Assembly: GCA_015501595.1 (NCBI GenBank)
Contig: JADNRX010000113.1
Span: forward strand, 1 to 64,000
Source: Hymenopellis radicata
Lineage: Eukaryota; Basidiomycota; Agaricomycetes; Agaricales; Physalacriaceae
Reading direction: 5' to 3'
DNA: 64,000 nucleotides
How positions within the stretch are numbered: the first letter of the stretch is position 1; the number at the start of each line of letters is the position of its first letter. This document shows positions 34,200 to 45,009 of this stretch, in pieces. A program made the translations under genes and the position numbers. The notes beneath the pieces were generated by a model. That model saw only the letters and a list, made by a program, of their open reading frames with translations. It ran no database searches and had not been told where the DNA came from.

Positions 34200-35735
34200 G
34201 CCCGGCATATTCACAGTAGCCCCGTCGAAAGCAAGCCCACCATGACCGGATTCATGGTGGTAGTAGAGAGGCAAAGTAAGAGGAAGAGAGGTGATCGAAC
34301 TTGGCTCCGTGGTCTAGGCGTGGACGTCGTGTGGGTGGGTGGTCAAAGTATACGTGTCCATCATTGTCGGGGCATCGCCATCGTAAGCGTGGTCATCGTT
34401 TTGATGGGCGTGGGTCGTCATCATCCCGAGACGACTCGTCGTTGACTGTCAGCTGTAGTCGTCGTGGGTCCTCGAAAAGTTGCAAAAGAGACTCGCCCTG
34501 GTGGTGGTGGTGAGACACCTACACTTGGGGCCGCGATCGAGGAAAAAACCAACCAACATGTGATCAAGAGCCGACATGAGAGAAATATTGTCCTGTCCAA
34601 AGTCCTGTCCGACGTCTAAGTACCAGTTAGCAGCGGCACCCTAACAATGAGAACAGGAGACACCTGTTTGACAGCGGGCCTACAAAGGCCTGCTCAAGGT
34701 CGGCCTGCCTCTACATAGGCCGGCTGTCAAATTGTGTCTGCCATTGATGAGAGGGCAGCTGCTGGCTGTTGCATCCGAAGGTGAAGGTGATGGTGATGGT
34801 AATGGAGAGAGGTATATGCCCGTCGATCGTGGTGGTAAGAGACAAGGTGTGCGATCAGTCAAACTGCCCACATCGCACGGCTTCGTTTGTAAACTCTGTT
34901 TTGCCTCAAGTAAATACCAAGAGACAATAGAACTCCATATTTCATTAAGAACATTGCTATATACTGTACTGAGAAACAAGAAATGCAGGCTACATGAGTA
35001 GGTATTGTAATGTGGTGACTTTCCCATATCACTGTCGAGTCTTATTCATGCCCGCCGACAATCCCCCAAGCAATGGCGTGAGGGCAGTCGGCGTGCATGA
35101 TACAGTCTCAACCACGTACAGTCTCCGTGGACTGTTACAACCCACGGAGCCTGTAGAGGTGAGACTCAGAGTCAGAGATAGCGATGACCATCATTGGTGG
35201 CTCCGATGAACAGTGAGAACATCAACAGTCGAAGATCATACACCCAGCCCCAGGACATAGTCTCCAGGAAGACAGATATGGAATAACGTGTACGTAGCAG
35301 ATGAAATAAGTCCTAAGAAGGACGCACCATTCGAAGTTGGAGAGTGTCCGGGATATCACCAAGCTCTTAGTCCAAGCCGAGCTCAATCGGAGACAGATAC
35401 AGCCAGATGCTTGTCCAACATATTTCACCGTCATCGTGAAGGAGTAATCCGTGCAGTCCTTGTTTAAATGGCGCCGTCCCGAAGACGAGCGCCGGAGAAC
35501 TCGAAGCGCATTCAGAGGCAGCGGCCAGAAAGAATTTAAACAGGCCAAAGAAACACAAGAAACCAAGGAGAATCAAGACAGAACCCAAGCAGTTCCAAAA
35601 TCAGAAGCACGTCGTCGTTGACGTGCCATGGTGGGAGGAGAGGAGAGATACACTTGTCTATCTGATCAGTCGGACTTAAACCGATGACCGAGTTTATACT
35701 CGATCATCTCTCTCTCTCTCGTCTTGCCACCACCC
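34200..35735. other. No confident gene
   Basis: Short frames only. A minus-strand frame starting at 35588 has a hydrophobic start (MGSVLILLGFLCFFGLFKFF) but no further support. A run of CTCTCTCTC occurs near 35707. Confidence 0.35.
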
Positions 35736-35739
35736 ACTA

Positions 35740-36790
35740 GCACGGCTCATCGCATTTGCTCCGCAGCTTCCAACAGCCGCGTATGGAGAGGACGACTTTT
35801 TTGTGCTCCGCTCTGACGACGAGCACAGCGCGAACGCAGCAACGCTTGGAACAAACGGCGCATAGCAATGCCTCCGCGTAAACCTCCAGGACGGAGTCGC
35901 ATCGCATTCAGACGACGACGCCGGTTTCAAGAGGCTGACTTCGCCCCTCCGAGGAGGAGAGTTTGATTTGGCTTGGATGGCGTACAGGCGCGTTCAGCCC
36001 AAGACGGTGCGTGTTTCTATATAGTTTTTGTTTCATTTTTGTTCAAATCTACTTCTATAGACTGTCGCCAGTTCGACCTTCCTCTCCGTCCACAACGCCA
36101 TCGCCCTCTGGATCGCAGCATTTTCTCCGCAGCTTCCAACAGCCGTGGATGGAATGGTCGATTTTTTCGCTGCTCTGCTTTCTCTGCGAGCAGGGCGGGA
36201 ACGCATAGGCCTTCGGGAGGTTGCGACGGTGCTTTTGGATGACGGCGCCGGGCTTCAAGAGGCTGGATGAGCCCCGCGCCGTCGTCTGTATGCTTCATTC
36301 AACGGGCTAGGAATACGGGCACCGAGGACGCGTCAGCCTCCGAGATGGAGTAGCGACGCCTCTAGACGACGACGCCGGGCTTCAAGGGGAACTCGCTGTG
36401 AGCTCGAGTGGTAAGTTCTCGCGTCCCGCCTTTTCCGAAGCCATCAATGACCTTTGCTCTAGATCCGCCGTCCCCATCATGGGATTGAGCCCTGGACAAC
36501 TTATATTCGGGCGACTTTACCCGCTGCTCCCATCTTGTCTTGAGTGCAGTACTCGTGTGATGTTCGCCCCGCGCGAGGACGGTACGTGTTTCCTGTTCGT
36601 TACGCTATTTCCTGCTAATTCAACAGCAAGCAGTGCTACTCCTCCCGCCACAGTAGTCATGCCCGGAGATGACTACTTTCCCCTGCTGCTCTTTCAGCGA
36701 GCAAAGTGCGAACGCGTCAGCATCCTGACCGGACTAGCAACACTTTGAATGACGGCGCTGAACTTTAGGATGATTAGCTCCCCGCACCGC
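35740..36790 (+). repeat. Diverged tandem array of about 300-bp units
   Basis: CTCCGCAGCTTCCAACAGCC occurs near 35760 and 36127. A GACGRCGCCGGGCTTCAAGR motif occurs near 35917, 36240 and 36369, with a weaker one near 36731. A segment of the type ACGGTGCGT...T-rich...CAG/TAG, resembling an exon-intron junction, recurs near 36000, 36580 and 36860, and again near 41040. The array looks like multiplied exon-intron units. No protein was recognised. Confidence 0.55.
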
Positions 36791-37576
36791 CGGCTTCTTT
36801 CCTTCGACCAGACGACTAGTTGAGATTCCAGCTGAATGCGTCCGCGGCGCATTCAGCCCAGAACGGTGCGTACTGCTATCTGGTTTTTATTTTCTTTGCC
36901 ATTAAACTTCACCCTTCACCTTCAGCACGAAGTCCGCTGTCTCCAATCGATACAGCGACAATTGCAACGCGTAAGCCCTCTACCGGGCCGCACACTTGCG
37001 TCGACAACGAACGAGCTTCGGTGGGACCCACCGTGTACAACGACTACCCCGCACCCTTAGCACCTTCAACCGTCGAGCAGCGAATACCACCATCCTGTCG
37101 GCCTACGGCGCTACAGCAACGCCATGGCCCTTCCTGATTTCCCACAGTGGACAAGGGTTGGGCTTGTCTACATCGACAATGGCTCCTTCTTGTGACTGGA
37201 CACGACTATCGTCGACGGAGGAAGACGCGTGGATAAGCATAGGTATCACCGCGTACAACGCATCATCGAACACGTCTCACCATCATCGCACATCCTGTTC
37301 ATCGGTGCCATGTCTGTTTTAGAGTCGTCACAGGATCAAAAGCCTCTACCCGCTTCGCATGGATTTCCCCGGATGACTTTTACATTAAGATCGGCTCGCA
37401 GCAGAGCGAGCGAACAAGCCTATGTAGTAATGTTCTCATATGTACAGGTGCATATTCAACATGGCTCTAGTTGTTTAGAGGTGGCATAAGACAAGTATAA
37501 GTATTTAAAGAGTATATACACAACTATAGACACCTCTGGAATATGATGTTTAGGTAGGTTATGCTGAGTCTACTTA

Positions 37577-37670
37577 AGCTAACATGCTAGTTGCCTCAAG
37601 TTAACTATCAAGTTATATCAAGTTGACTATCAAGTTGAGTCAAGTCAGCTAGAGTGACTATGTGCACTCT
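37577..37670 (+). repeat. CAAGTTGA-cluster
   Basis: Five close CAAGTT(A/G)A-type units separated by CTAT or TATAT, then GAGTCAAGTCAGCTAGAG. Its reverse complement shares GCTGACTTGA with 32985-32994, so both may be ends of one older element of about 4.7 kb. Confidence 0.4.
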
Positions 37671-38217
37671 GGTGAACTAGAGGTACGGCTCCATCCCTCA
37701 GGCAACTAAATGCCAAAGTGCTTTTCCTGATGTCATCAAACAACATGATGTCGCTTGACATCTGGACATGGGATGGGCAGGATACCAAATACCTCTGAGG
37801 TAGGCTCATGCAAAATTGCAAAATTACCATTGATCCATCCACTGACAGCTTTCGAGGTGGGCACCAGCTGTCGAATCTCTTCTTCAAAAGTAATATGATA
37901 GACACTTTGAGACATACCCGCATGTTGTGATGACGAAAGATGAAATCGACGAGACGATTGACTGTGTGTCGTGGTGAAGCCCCATTAATCGGCATGCACT
38001 GCAGAGTCAAATCGGGCGATGGACGCCTCCTATGAAATTCGTTCCTCACCAACATTGGTAGATGGGAAGTCCGGTTCGCGACCAGCACACGCCTATCGTT
38101 TTGCAATCCGCTGTCATCTATTTCTCTCTCCCATCTTCCTTCTTCGTGCCAGCAGGACGACATCCCAGAATGGGGTTGCCGACGCGCGTTCATTCCCGGT
38201 CCTGTCCGCCTTGCCAT
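37645..38217 (-). CDS. Hypothetical 190-aa frame
   Basis: A fairly long uninterrupted minus-strand frame. An alternative reading with an intron (GTATGTCTC...TTTTGAAG, near 37885-37915) would change the frame to one containing IRQLVPTSKAVSGWINGNF, so the true reading is uncertain. No domain was recognised. Confidence 0.25.
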   Translation of the reverse strand: MARRTGPGMNARRQPHSGMSSCWHEEGRWEREIDDSGLQNDRRVLVANRTSHLPMLVRNEFHRRRPSPDLTLQCMPINGASPRHTVNRLVDFIFRHHNMRVCLKVSIILLLKKRFDSWCPPRKLSVDGSMVILQFCMSLPQRYLVSCPSHVQMSSDIMLFDDIRKSTLAFSCLRDGAVPLVHQSAHSHSS

Positions 38218-38345
38218 CAGGCATATGGAAGCAGCACCAATCGCATTCTACTCCTCATGTCGTCGTAATTGGTGCGTTTACCAGTCTTCTTTGATCGTCG
38301 AACATACTAGTTGACAATGGTCCAAGAGCCGGCCTAAAATTCATA

Positions 38346-38730
38346 CTACTGTCGTATTTCGACCGTAGGTTCACGTCACAGGTCACGAGCCCGAAAAATG
38401 AACCTGTTACATAAGCAGGTCACTAGATTTTTTTGGCTGTGAACCTGCCCCAAATTGGTCACAAATCGGACTTTTGCTCTCAAATTGAGCTTGGTGGCAG
38501 TTTTTATAGGGTTTTTCTCCGTTTTGGTGTATTTTAGCTAGAATAGCACATTTTTCTCTAATTATACTGAGATTCAGCCTAAAACCTGTGAAATAACTCT
38601 GTCATTGAAAAATTTAGTGAACTTATTTTCAATAGGTCACAGTGGTGTATCCGCTGTGAACATCCCACCAAACAAGTTCACAAGGTCACAGGTCACACCC
38701 TATGAACCTACGGTCGAAATACTACAGTAC
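38346..38730. mobile_element. MITE of Tc1/mariner type
   Basis: A 385-bp element with terminal inverted repeats of about 28 bp: left CTACTGTCGTATTTCGACCG..., right the complement of GTACTGTAGTATTTCGACCG..., both continuing TAGGTTCA. TA dinucleotides flank it (38344-38345 and 38731-38732), as expected for Tc1/mariner insertion. The interior is AT-rich, has repeated AGGTCAC motifs near both ends, and has no transposase. Confidence 0.85.
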
Positions 38731-38865
38731 TATGTTACTGTACTTGATTATTACATGATCTACAGGGCGAAAACGACAATAAATGGAGACATGGTTTAGG
38801 CATAGTGGGGACAAATTCATGATCGTCTGCCCTAAAGTTTACTACATCAACATGGCTTCAAACAG

Positions 38866-39632
38866 CTATTGTGAGAGAGGACAAACTTTGAAAATGAGAG
38901 CACCAAAGGTCAAGGCAAATACAAATAGGGTAAATGCCAGTGCGAAGATCCAGAATTCCTGTCCATCTTCAGGTCTGTCATCTTCAGCCTCGACCAAATG
39001 TTGAGAGGGAAGTATATGGCGCGGCAGATTCTCGTTGGTAAAGAAGAGGATGACGTTTGAAGTGATTACGAGAATCGAGTAGCGCTCCATAGTGGCGGCA
39101 TCCTGAAAGACGTCAACACCTGAGTTAACAAGCAAAGCAAGACCAACCGTAATGTGCTGTACCGCCACCTGGAGGGAATGACGACGTAGATGTGGCCAAA
39201 TATAATTCTAGCCACTGTGAAATCTCCGATAGTAATGCTGACAACGGTCGCCATAGTTCAAACAAGCGTTGAGGGCGGGAAGGTAACAGAATGTACGGGG
39301 CGGGTAGTGTGTGAGGCGGGTATTCCTGAATCGCTGGTTATAAGGTATCAAGGCAATGAGCCACCACAAAGGCGATGGTCATCTCAGCAACATAGGGTCC
39401 TTGTATGCAGGGTATTCTTTGTCTTTTCAGCGAGTACAGACAAAACGATCATGAGAAAGACTTTCCAACGATGGTCTATCAACCAAGTAGATGGTAATAA
39501 AGAGTAGCTTGAAGTTTTGTAGCGTACGGCGTCTCCTAGTGGACCGTGCTCGTTTGTCCGTCCGCCAACAGTCCTCGAGCCTTGTGAGCTGTTGAGGATA
39601 ATCAACACGGTCCCTTGTCGGAGGTTGTGCAA
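38866..39632 (-). pseudogene. Multi-pass membrane protein remnant
   Basis: Minus-strand pieces encode hydrophobic helices: STWLIDHRWKVFLMIVLSVL (~39430-39490), VAVQHITVGLALLVNSGVDV (~39110-39168), YSILVITSNVILFFTNENL (~39025-39080) and FWIFALAFTLFVFALTFGAL (~38890-38950), with the last frame stopping at 38866. The pattern suits an integral membrane protein. Splice joins were not resolved and the N-terminus is unclear. It may be a decayed gene. Confidence 0.45.
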
Positions 39633-39699
39633 GTCTCGTGTCTTGAGATTGTTCAGGTCTTTGATCTGTTAGGGATTCATGGGCGGAGGGCGAGCAGAG

Positions 39700-40250
39700 T
39701 GCGCTGATTATTGGTCATTGAAAAGTTCAACATGATGCGTGTCAGAAGGAACTGACCATGGCCGACAAGACATCGGCAAGGGAACGACGTTGATGAGGAG
39801 AGGCCCGCTGTCGAAGCCGTCGTGGTCACAGTCGAAGAGACCAAAGTACAGGAAAAGGAAAGGCGAGATGCCGAGGATTATTCTAATGAGAAGCCCGGGT
39901 TTGGCCTATGGCTCATGTCTGTGTGGAATCGAGTTTTTTCAAGTTGAAAAAAAGAAAGAAAAAAGAGAGAAAAGAGAGAGAGTAGTTATCAATGTATATA
40001 GCACTCAATGACAAGATTTTTATGACGGTATACACACCAGACGATCATCAATGACAATTGAAATGCGACTGTCTGCTTTCAAGTCAGGCTTAAGCCTCCG
40101 CTTCGCATAGGGTTTGCTTTCAATGAAAGTGGAAGTTTCAAGGCCATGTCCTTTCGGAGAAATCTCCGTTTGGACATAAGCCCCAGCCAATCATTTTCAA
40201 GATTCAGATCACGCGATCCATCTTGCCTTTTGCCGCGGTGTCCCATCTTC
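39700..40250. other. No confident gene
   Basis: It contains a purine-rich run (AAAAAAAGAAAGAAAAAAGA, near 39945-39985) and short frames without motifs. Confidence 0.35.
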
Positions 40251-40257
40251 GTCTCCA

Positions 40258-40289
<32 letters not shown>
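40258..40289 (+). repeat. (ACT)n microsatellite
   Basis: About ten perfect ACT units. On the minus strand the run lies in a short frame as a serine tract, whose coding status is doubtful. Confidence 0.9.
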
Positions 40290-41728
40290 CACGATTAGTG
40301 TCTGCCCCAATCCCTATAACCGACGACTTCTGCAAGGATAGAGCTGTTATCAAGGACAAGCTCCTTGGCAACGGCATTGTGGAGTCTGCCTGACGCGTAA
40401 GCCACGGCACAGCACACAACTTCAGCCAACGGACCAAGGACGCGGGCTCTGCCCACGAGAGGCATCTGTGGCAGCATGAGATTGTCGCTCCGCCCCGCCG
40501 CGGACACCAGCAGGTATTCTCGTGCAGGTGTATATCTCTTTTGTCTACCGTGCATGCTCTCCCAGCCTGTCCACCCCGCTTTCACAGCGAACACCTGCTC
40601 CCCGGTGTTGACGCGTTGATGGGGCGGATTCACGCACACGACGATGGGCTTTGTGCACGCACGAGTACTGTCCCGGAAGGGACGCATACGAGTGCGTGCG
40701 TCGCGCACTTGTGCTTACCAGGGATTTTCTTTCACTTTGCGCTTGTCTGTGTGACAGCATATGGATCTGGACGGCGTAAGCCCTCGAAAGGAGGCCGCCA
40801 CATCATTAGACAGTGTGTGCAAACTCTGCACAGCTGGATTTGCCCCGTCTCACCTTAGGACATTTGGCACGACGACAATTGGCGCCAACGGACAGCGTCG
40901 ACCAGGATGAGGACAAGTAGCGACGACGACGACGACCTCCTGGGCATTGTCTTGGTGGATTGTCTCGATACGCCCTCGTATTTCTGCTATTACCGCGGCG
41001 AGGAATTCAGGCTGGAGGATATCACAGACGCATCCAGCGCCCAACGGTGCGTACATTTTTCATTCTCTACATTATCATTTTTATCTTACTTCCTCTAGTC
41101 AGCCATACCCCAGTTACTCTTGCCCGTCTCACCGTCTCTCTTCTCATGCAGACCTTTTCAGTGCGGCGTTGACTTTTGCTCCTTCCTTTGTAGAATCCCT
41201 CGCGCCCGTGCGATTCCACACCTCGATATCTTGTACTAACGGGCATGTGCACATCCACGGAACACATCATGCACGTCGAGTGCCCCTGCGCAATTGCTCG
41301 GGGGTCGTCGGCGGGCATGAAAAGCTCCCAGAAATGCAAATACTTAGGCGGGTAGCGGGTACGGCCTTTGAGTCACAAGTACTTGCTTCATAGGTGGTGG
41401 GTGCACCCTGAAACCCGCCTGTACGGGGCCGCTTGCGACTACCTGATTTGCTTGCGGTGCTGTTACTGGCATTGGCGACACAGGTGTTCGAGCGGTATGA
41501 GAATTTGCTCTAGATGTGGCACGACTGGCAGAGCCTTTGCGTATACTATTTATTACCCTACTTGATGCTACTACCTCTACTATTCTTTGAAACTTTCTGC
41601 CCCGGTTTGGGCGTCGGTTTATTCATCGTGAACGCGGCGGAAGTCAACGAGTAAAAATGTGTATTGTTTACGACGTCTAATCAAGAGCGGATCTAATCCC
41701 CGCGAAATACGGTCCGATAAGCCACGTT

Positions 41729-42484
41729 TTGGGCCCGGGTAATGGCCCATGTCTTCATTTGGACACATGGGCCCGAAACCGTACTACAAGTCTACATTCT
41801 GTTTCTAGCACTAGGGGCCTTGGGGGTAACGTGATCGCCATGCTTGTCTTAGCTCGGCGCGACACATGTTTCTCGTACCGACCGTCGAAAACTCTTTGGG
41901 AGCCTCACATCTCGAGCAGCTGGTCCGCGTTGTTCAAGGAGCATCTGAGGAAATATGAGTGCATATTCAGTGGTATGTTTATAAAGGTTTCAACATACTC
42001 GAGCTCATTTTTCTTTGAGCCATTTTTTTCGCCTCCACGCCACGATTCAACGTCTCGAGGCTTTGCAATGATCGAGTTGTCGCGCGCATATCCATACTCT
42101 CATTTCAACGCGCTAACCGCGTCGTCTGCGTGCTCGTCGTGGGAAGATTTCCAGCTGTCGAAATCTTCTCTCTCGTCCTCCACGATGTCTGGCCCGCTGG
42201 AGCGCTGCTCATCGACCGCACTCCCACTCATCGGCACTCCGAGCCACGACTACCCTCCATCCTGTGTCGTGGACCTGATGCAGCCGGCGTCGTTCATTTC
42301 TCACACGCTGTCATCATCATCGTTCCCCACCCGTGTTCGTCGCCGTCGCCGTACCTATCAGGCCCGCATTCTCTCTTGTCCTCGGTCGATGCGCATTGAT
42401 GGATCTGTCACACCGCGTCTGTCAGTCCCTCCTCTTTTATCGTCGATTATGTTTCGTGAGTTCTTTGAACAACTTCTTTCTTAA
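41729..42484 (+). CDS. Hypothetical Ser-rich 251-aa frame
   Basis: The longest single unexplained frame of the window. It has an internal GTATGT donor-like site near 41971 and a Ser/Arg-rich second half (SSACSSWEDFQLSKSSLSSS, VRRRRRTYQARIL). Parts of other frames over the same stretch are also open, so the length may be compositional. No family was recognised. Confidence 0.3.
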   Translation: MGPGNGPCLHLDTWARNRTTSLHSVSSTRGLGGNVIAMLVLARRDTCFSYRPSKTLWEPHISSSWSALFKEHLRKYECIFSGMFIKVSTYSSSFFFEPFFSPPRHDSTSRGFAMIELSRAYPYSHFNALTASSACSSWEDFQLSKSSLSSSTMSGPLERCSSTALPLIGTPSHDYPPSCVVDLMQPASFISHTLSSSSFPTRVRRRRRTYQARILSCPRSMRIDGSVTPRLSVPPLLSSIMFREFFEQLLS

Positions 42485-42867
42485 TTTTTCTTGGGGCCTC
42501 TCTTTTATCTCCTAATCTAATAACTGTGCTTTAGGCTCAACCTGCTTACAATTCAGGATGGTACGTGCTACGGACTCGTTTCAATGTTGTTTCTCATCTC
42601 TGCCTCGTAGACGTGCTCTCACGATGGCTGCGTCGCCTCTACTACGTTTCGCCAGGACGAATATCCACGGCCGAGCGAACATGTAGCCGCCCTGCCCGAA
42701 CTCCACCACCAATCAGATAATTCTCGCCTTTTGATGGCGATCTGGATCTCGCCTCGTTCGGCGGTAATTCTGAATTTGGTGAATCAACGGCGAACTCGTT
42801 TTCTGGTATGTGCCTTAGTCTGCGTAACTTCATAGACTAGCAACGCGTCTCAGGCTCAACATAACGG

Positions 42868-42924
42868 CAGCAGTGAGTAGCGGCTACTCGCCGCTGCGCC
42901 CGCACTGCGAGCTTCTCACTGCTG
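42868..42924. repeat. Nested palindrome
   Basis: CAGCAGTGAG (42868-42877) pairs with CTCACTGCTG (42915-42924). Inside, GAGTAGC-G-GCTACTC (42875-42889) forms a second, overlapping hairpin. The two structures compete for the bases GAG, so they could switch. Confidence 0.7.
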
Positions 42925-43639
42925 CTTGAACAACGACAACCGGATAATTGCGCCACACTTTGCCTTCGCTTGATACTCCCTTCGATGATGCTGCTGAGTA
43001 CCGGACACCCACGCTCGCAGCCGACGCCTGTCCCACTCGGCGTGTCCCCGGTGAGTTCGACAACTAACCCGTTTTTGATAATAACCCTCCTCTATCCGAC
43101 TTGTCTAACTTCTAGTCTAGGTTGCTATTCGATATCCGTGCGGCTTTTGTGGCGCAGCTATGACAGATACGACCTGCTGCATTTCTATTAAGAGTGGAAA
43201 AGCGAACTCAATCTGTCCATACGCGTATTCTTTTCAGGTAGCCGCGGCTTCGCAGTTTAGGGACCGGGCACAAATGTTCCAATCGCGTGCAACCTTGGCT
43301 GCAAAGAGATTCACAAGAAGTTCAACTATCCTGTGCACTTACGAGAGAAGTATCCTTCATGGGCAACACAGCTTCCAGCTGATTACATCGACAAACATCT
43401 TAGGATGTCGCGTGAGGAGGAAACCATGGCGCTCGGAAAATCTCTACAACGACTTAATCAATGTCACCAGCCGTTGACTCCTACAATCATGTACGGCGAT
43501 CCGACTGAGAGCAGCTGCTTTAGCGATCAGAGATTGCATTTGATTGAGGTGCGTAGGGCGGAGCGTTCTGCAGCGTATCTCCTGCACGACATGATGAAGT
43601 GGGTGACAGTCTCGGGCACTCCGCAGTGCCGGCATAGAG

Positions 43640-44480
43640 GGCTGTCCGTCGTGCGGATGCGATACAGATGTGCGTTTAGGCCGATGTGGGTTGTCCGCAG
43701 CTGCGTCAGAGTGCTGGCGTCTGATCTCGATAGTGGTTCGGCAAACGAGAGTCGAGAGACAGTTTCGAGGCAGAGCTGGTTGGACTTCTCCTGGCGCTCG
43801 ATATCATAGAGGGGACCCCCAGGCTGACGAGAGCGACAATCCTTCTAGACTCGCAAGCGGCGATTTTGGCGATTAGAAACGGGTGTACTGGCGGGGGAGG
43901 AAGATACCTGGTGGAGGAATTCTACAGACGCCTCAAGGTCTTGGCCCCGAAACGTAGATCACTACGGGTGGAGCTACAATGGATTCCGGGGCACAACGGA
44001 GCGGGGCGGATGAGGAGGCGAAAGCAGCATCACAGAAGGAAAGCCTACCTGTCACCAACAGCAAGTCGATTCTACAATCCAAGCTCCCGATCAGCAAGCC
44101 CGCCGCCATAGCGAGATTCACGAAACAGACGCGGGAAGCCTGGGCTCACGAGTGGGCATCGTCGACCAAGTCACGCTCCACAAAGATCCTGGACGCGACA
44201 CCGCCGGGTCCGAAGGTGTCGTGTGCCGCCGCCGCCGCCACACCAAAATGACCAACTTCCCATCTTGTCGACCTCAAGGCGGACCGTTCCCGGGGCATTA
44301 CTCCGTCTATTCTCCACATAGATGCCTGTAGGTGTCGTCTACCAGAGCTTGAGGTCGTCTCGCGCGTCGCCCAGGTGCTCTCTCTCTTGTCTGGTGATCC
44401 TTTATATTTGGTCAAATTCTTCATGAACTTACGCCGACCTTTAGACAATCGCGTACTGGTACAACCACACACGAGGAGTT
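43640..44480 (+). pseudogene. LINE (non-LTR retrotransposon) RNase H remnant
   Basis: Translated pieces match the RNase H domain of fungal non-LTR elements. FEAELVGLLLALDIIEG carries the family glutamate, ATILLDSQAAILAIRNG an aspartate, and QWIPGHNG leads to GADEEAKAA after a frame change near 44003. A tail segment with LPISKPAAIARFTKQTREAW follows to about 44250. The frame changes mean it is inactive. No reverse transcriptase is visible upstream, so the copy is also 5'-truncated or rearranged. Confidence 0.7.
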
Positions 44481-44784
44481 GACGAATGACGTTCATGCCG
44501 TCGTTATGATCCTGAAAGTGACGGCGAGATGTTGTCTGAAGCTCGGAGCGACGGTTGGCACTATATTTTGGACAGAGATAGCCTTAGCTCTCGCAGCATT
44601 GACAAATCCCAGGGTCACCCAGCATCTGTCTCCGTTAGCGACGCCGTCTCTGAGCAAGCCTCCTGTCATCTTCGGCCTCATCATGTGTCTTCTCAGTGCA
44701 TCCATTACTCCCATCTTCTCCATCGTCCTATCCGGCTTGTTCTTCAAGATATCGAACGGTGGCAGTAAATATATTGAGTTCGTT

Positions 44785-44935
44785 TAAATGAAAGAGGTTC
44801 CAAACCTCAGGGCATTTGAAAAGACATTTGAGATGTTTAAACACTCAGCGCACCGGGTACTACACTCACCTGTCTTAAAATACGCATTTAAAACACCATT
44901 TGAAAGAAGGGGATTCAAATGCGACCATAGTGATT
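44785..44935 (+). repeat. CATTTGA-cluster, left
   Basis: Repeated CATTTGAAA, CATTTGAGATG, TTTAAA and ATTCAAATG motifs. In opposite orientation such motifs recur at 47862-48075. The two clusters may be subterminal repeats of one element. Confidence 0.4.
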
Positions 44936-45009
44936 CTAAACGGTGTCCGAATCAACATGACGTCTCCGATAGGTATACTCTTCCCACCAGCAAGGCCTCC
45001 ACTTCTGCC

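Noticed and set aside
33576..34245. Two long overlapping plus-strand frames (200 and 177 codons) rich in Val, Ser and Pro
   Set aside because: They are products of the 22-bp minisatellite, whose period keeps every frame open; no sign of selection for one frame.
40204..40437. Minus-strand protein with a serine tract
   Set aside because: The tract is just the (ACT)n microsatellite; the rest of the frame has no domain.
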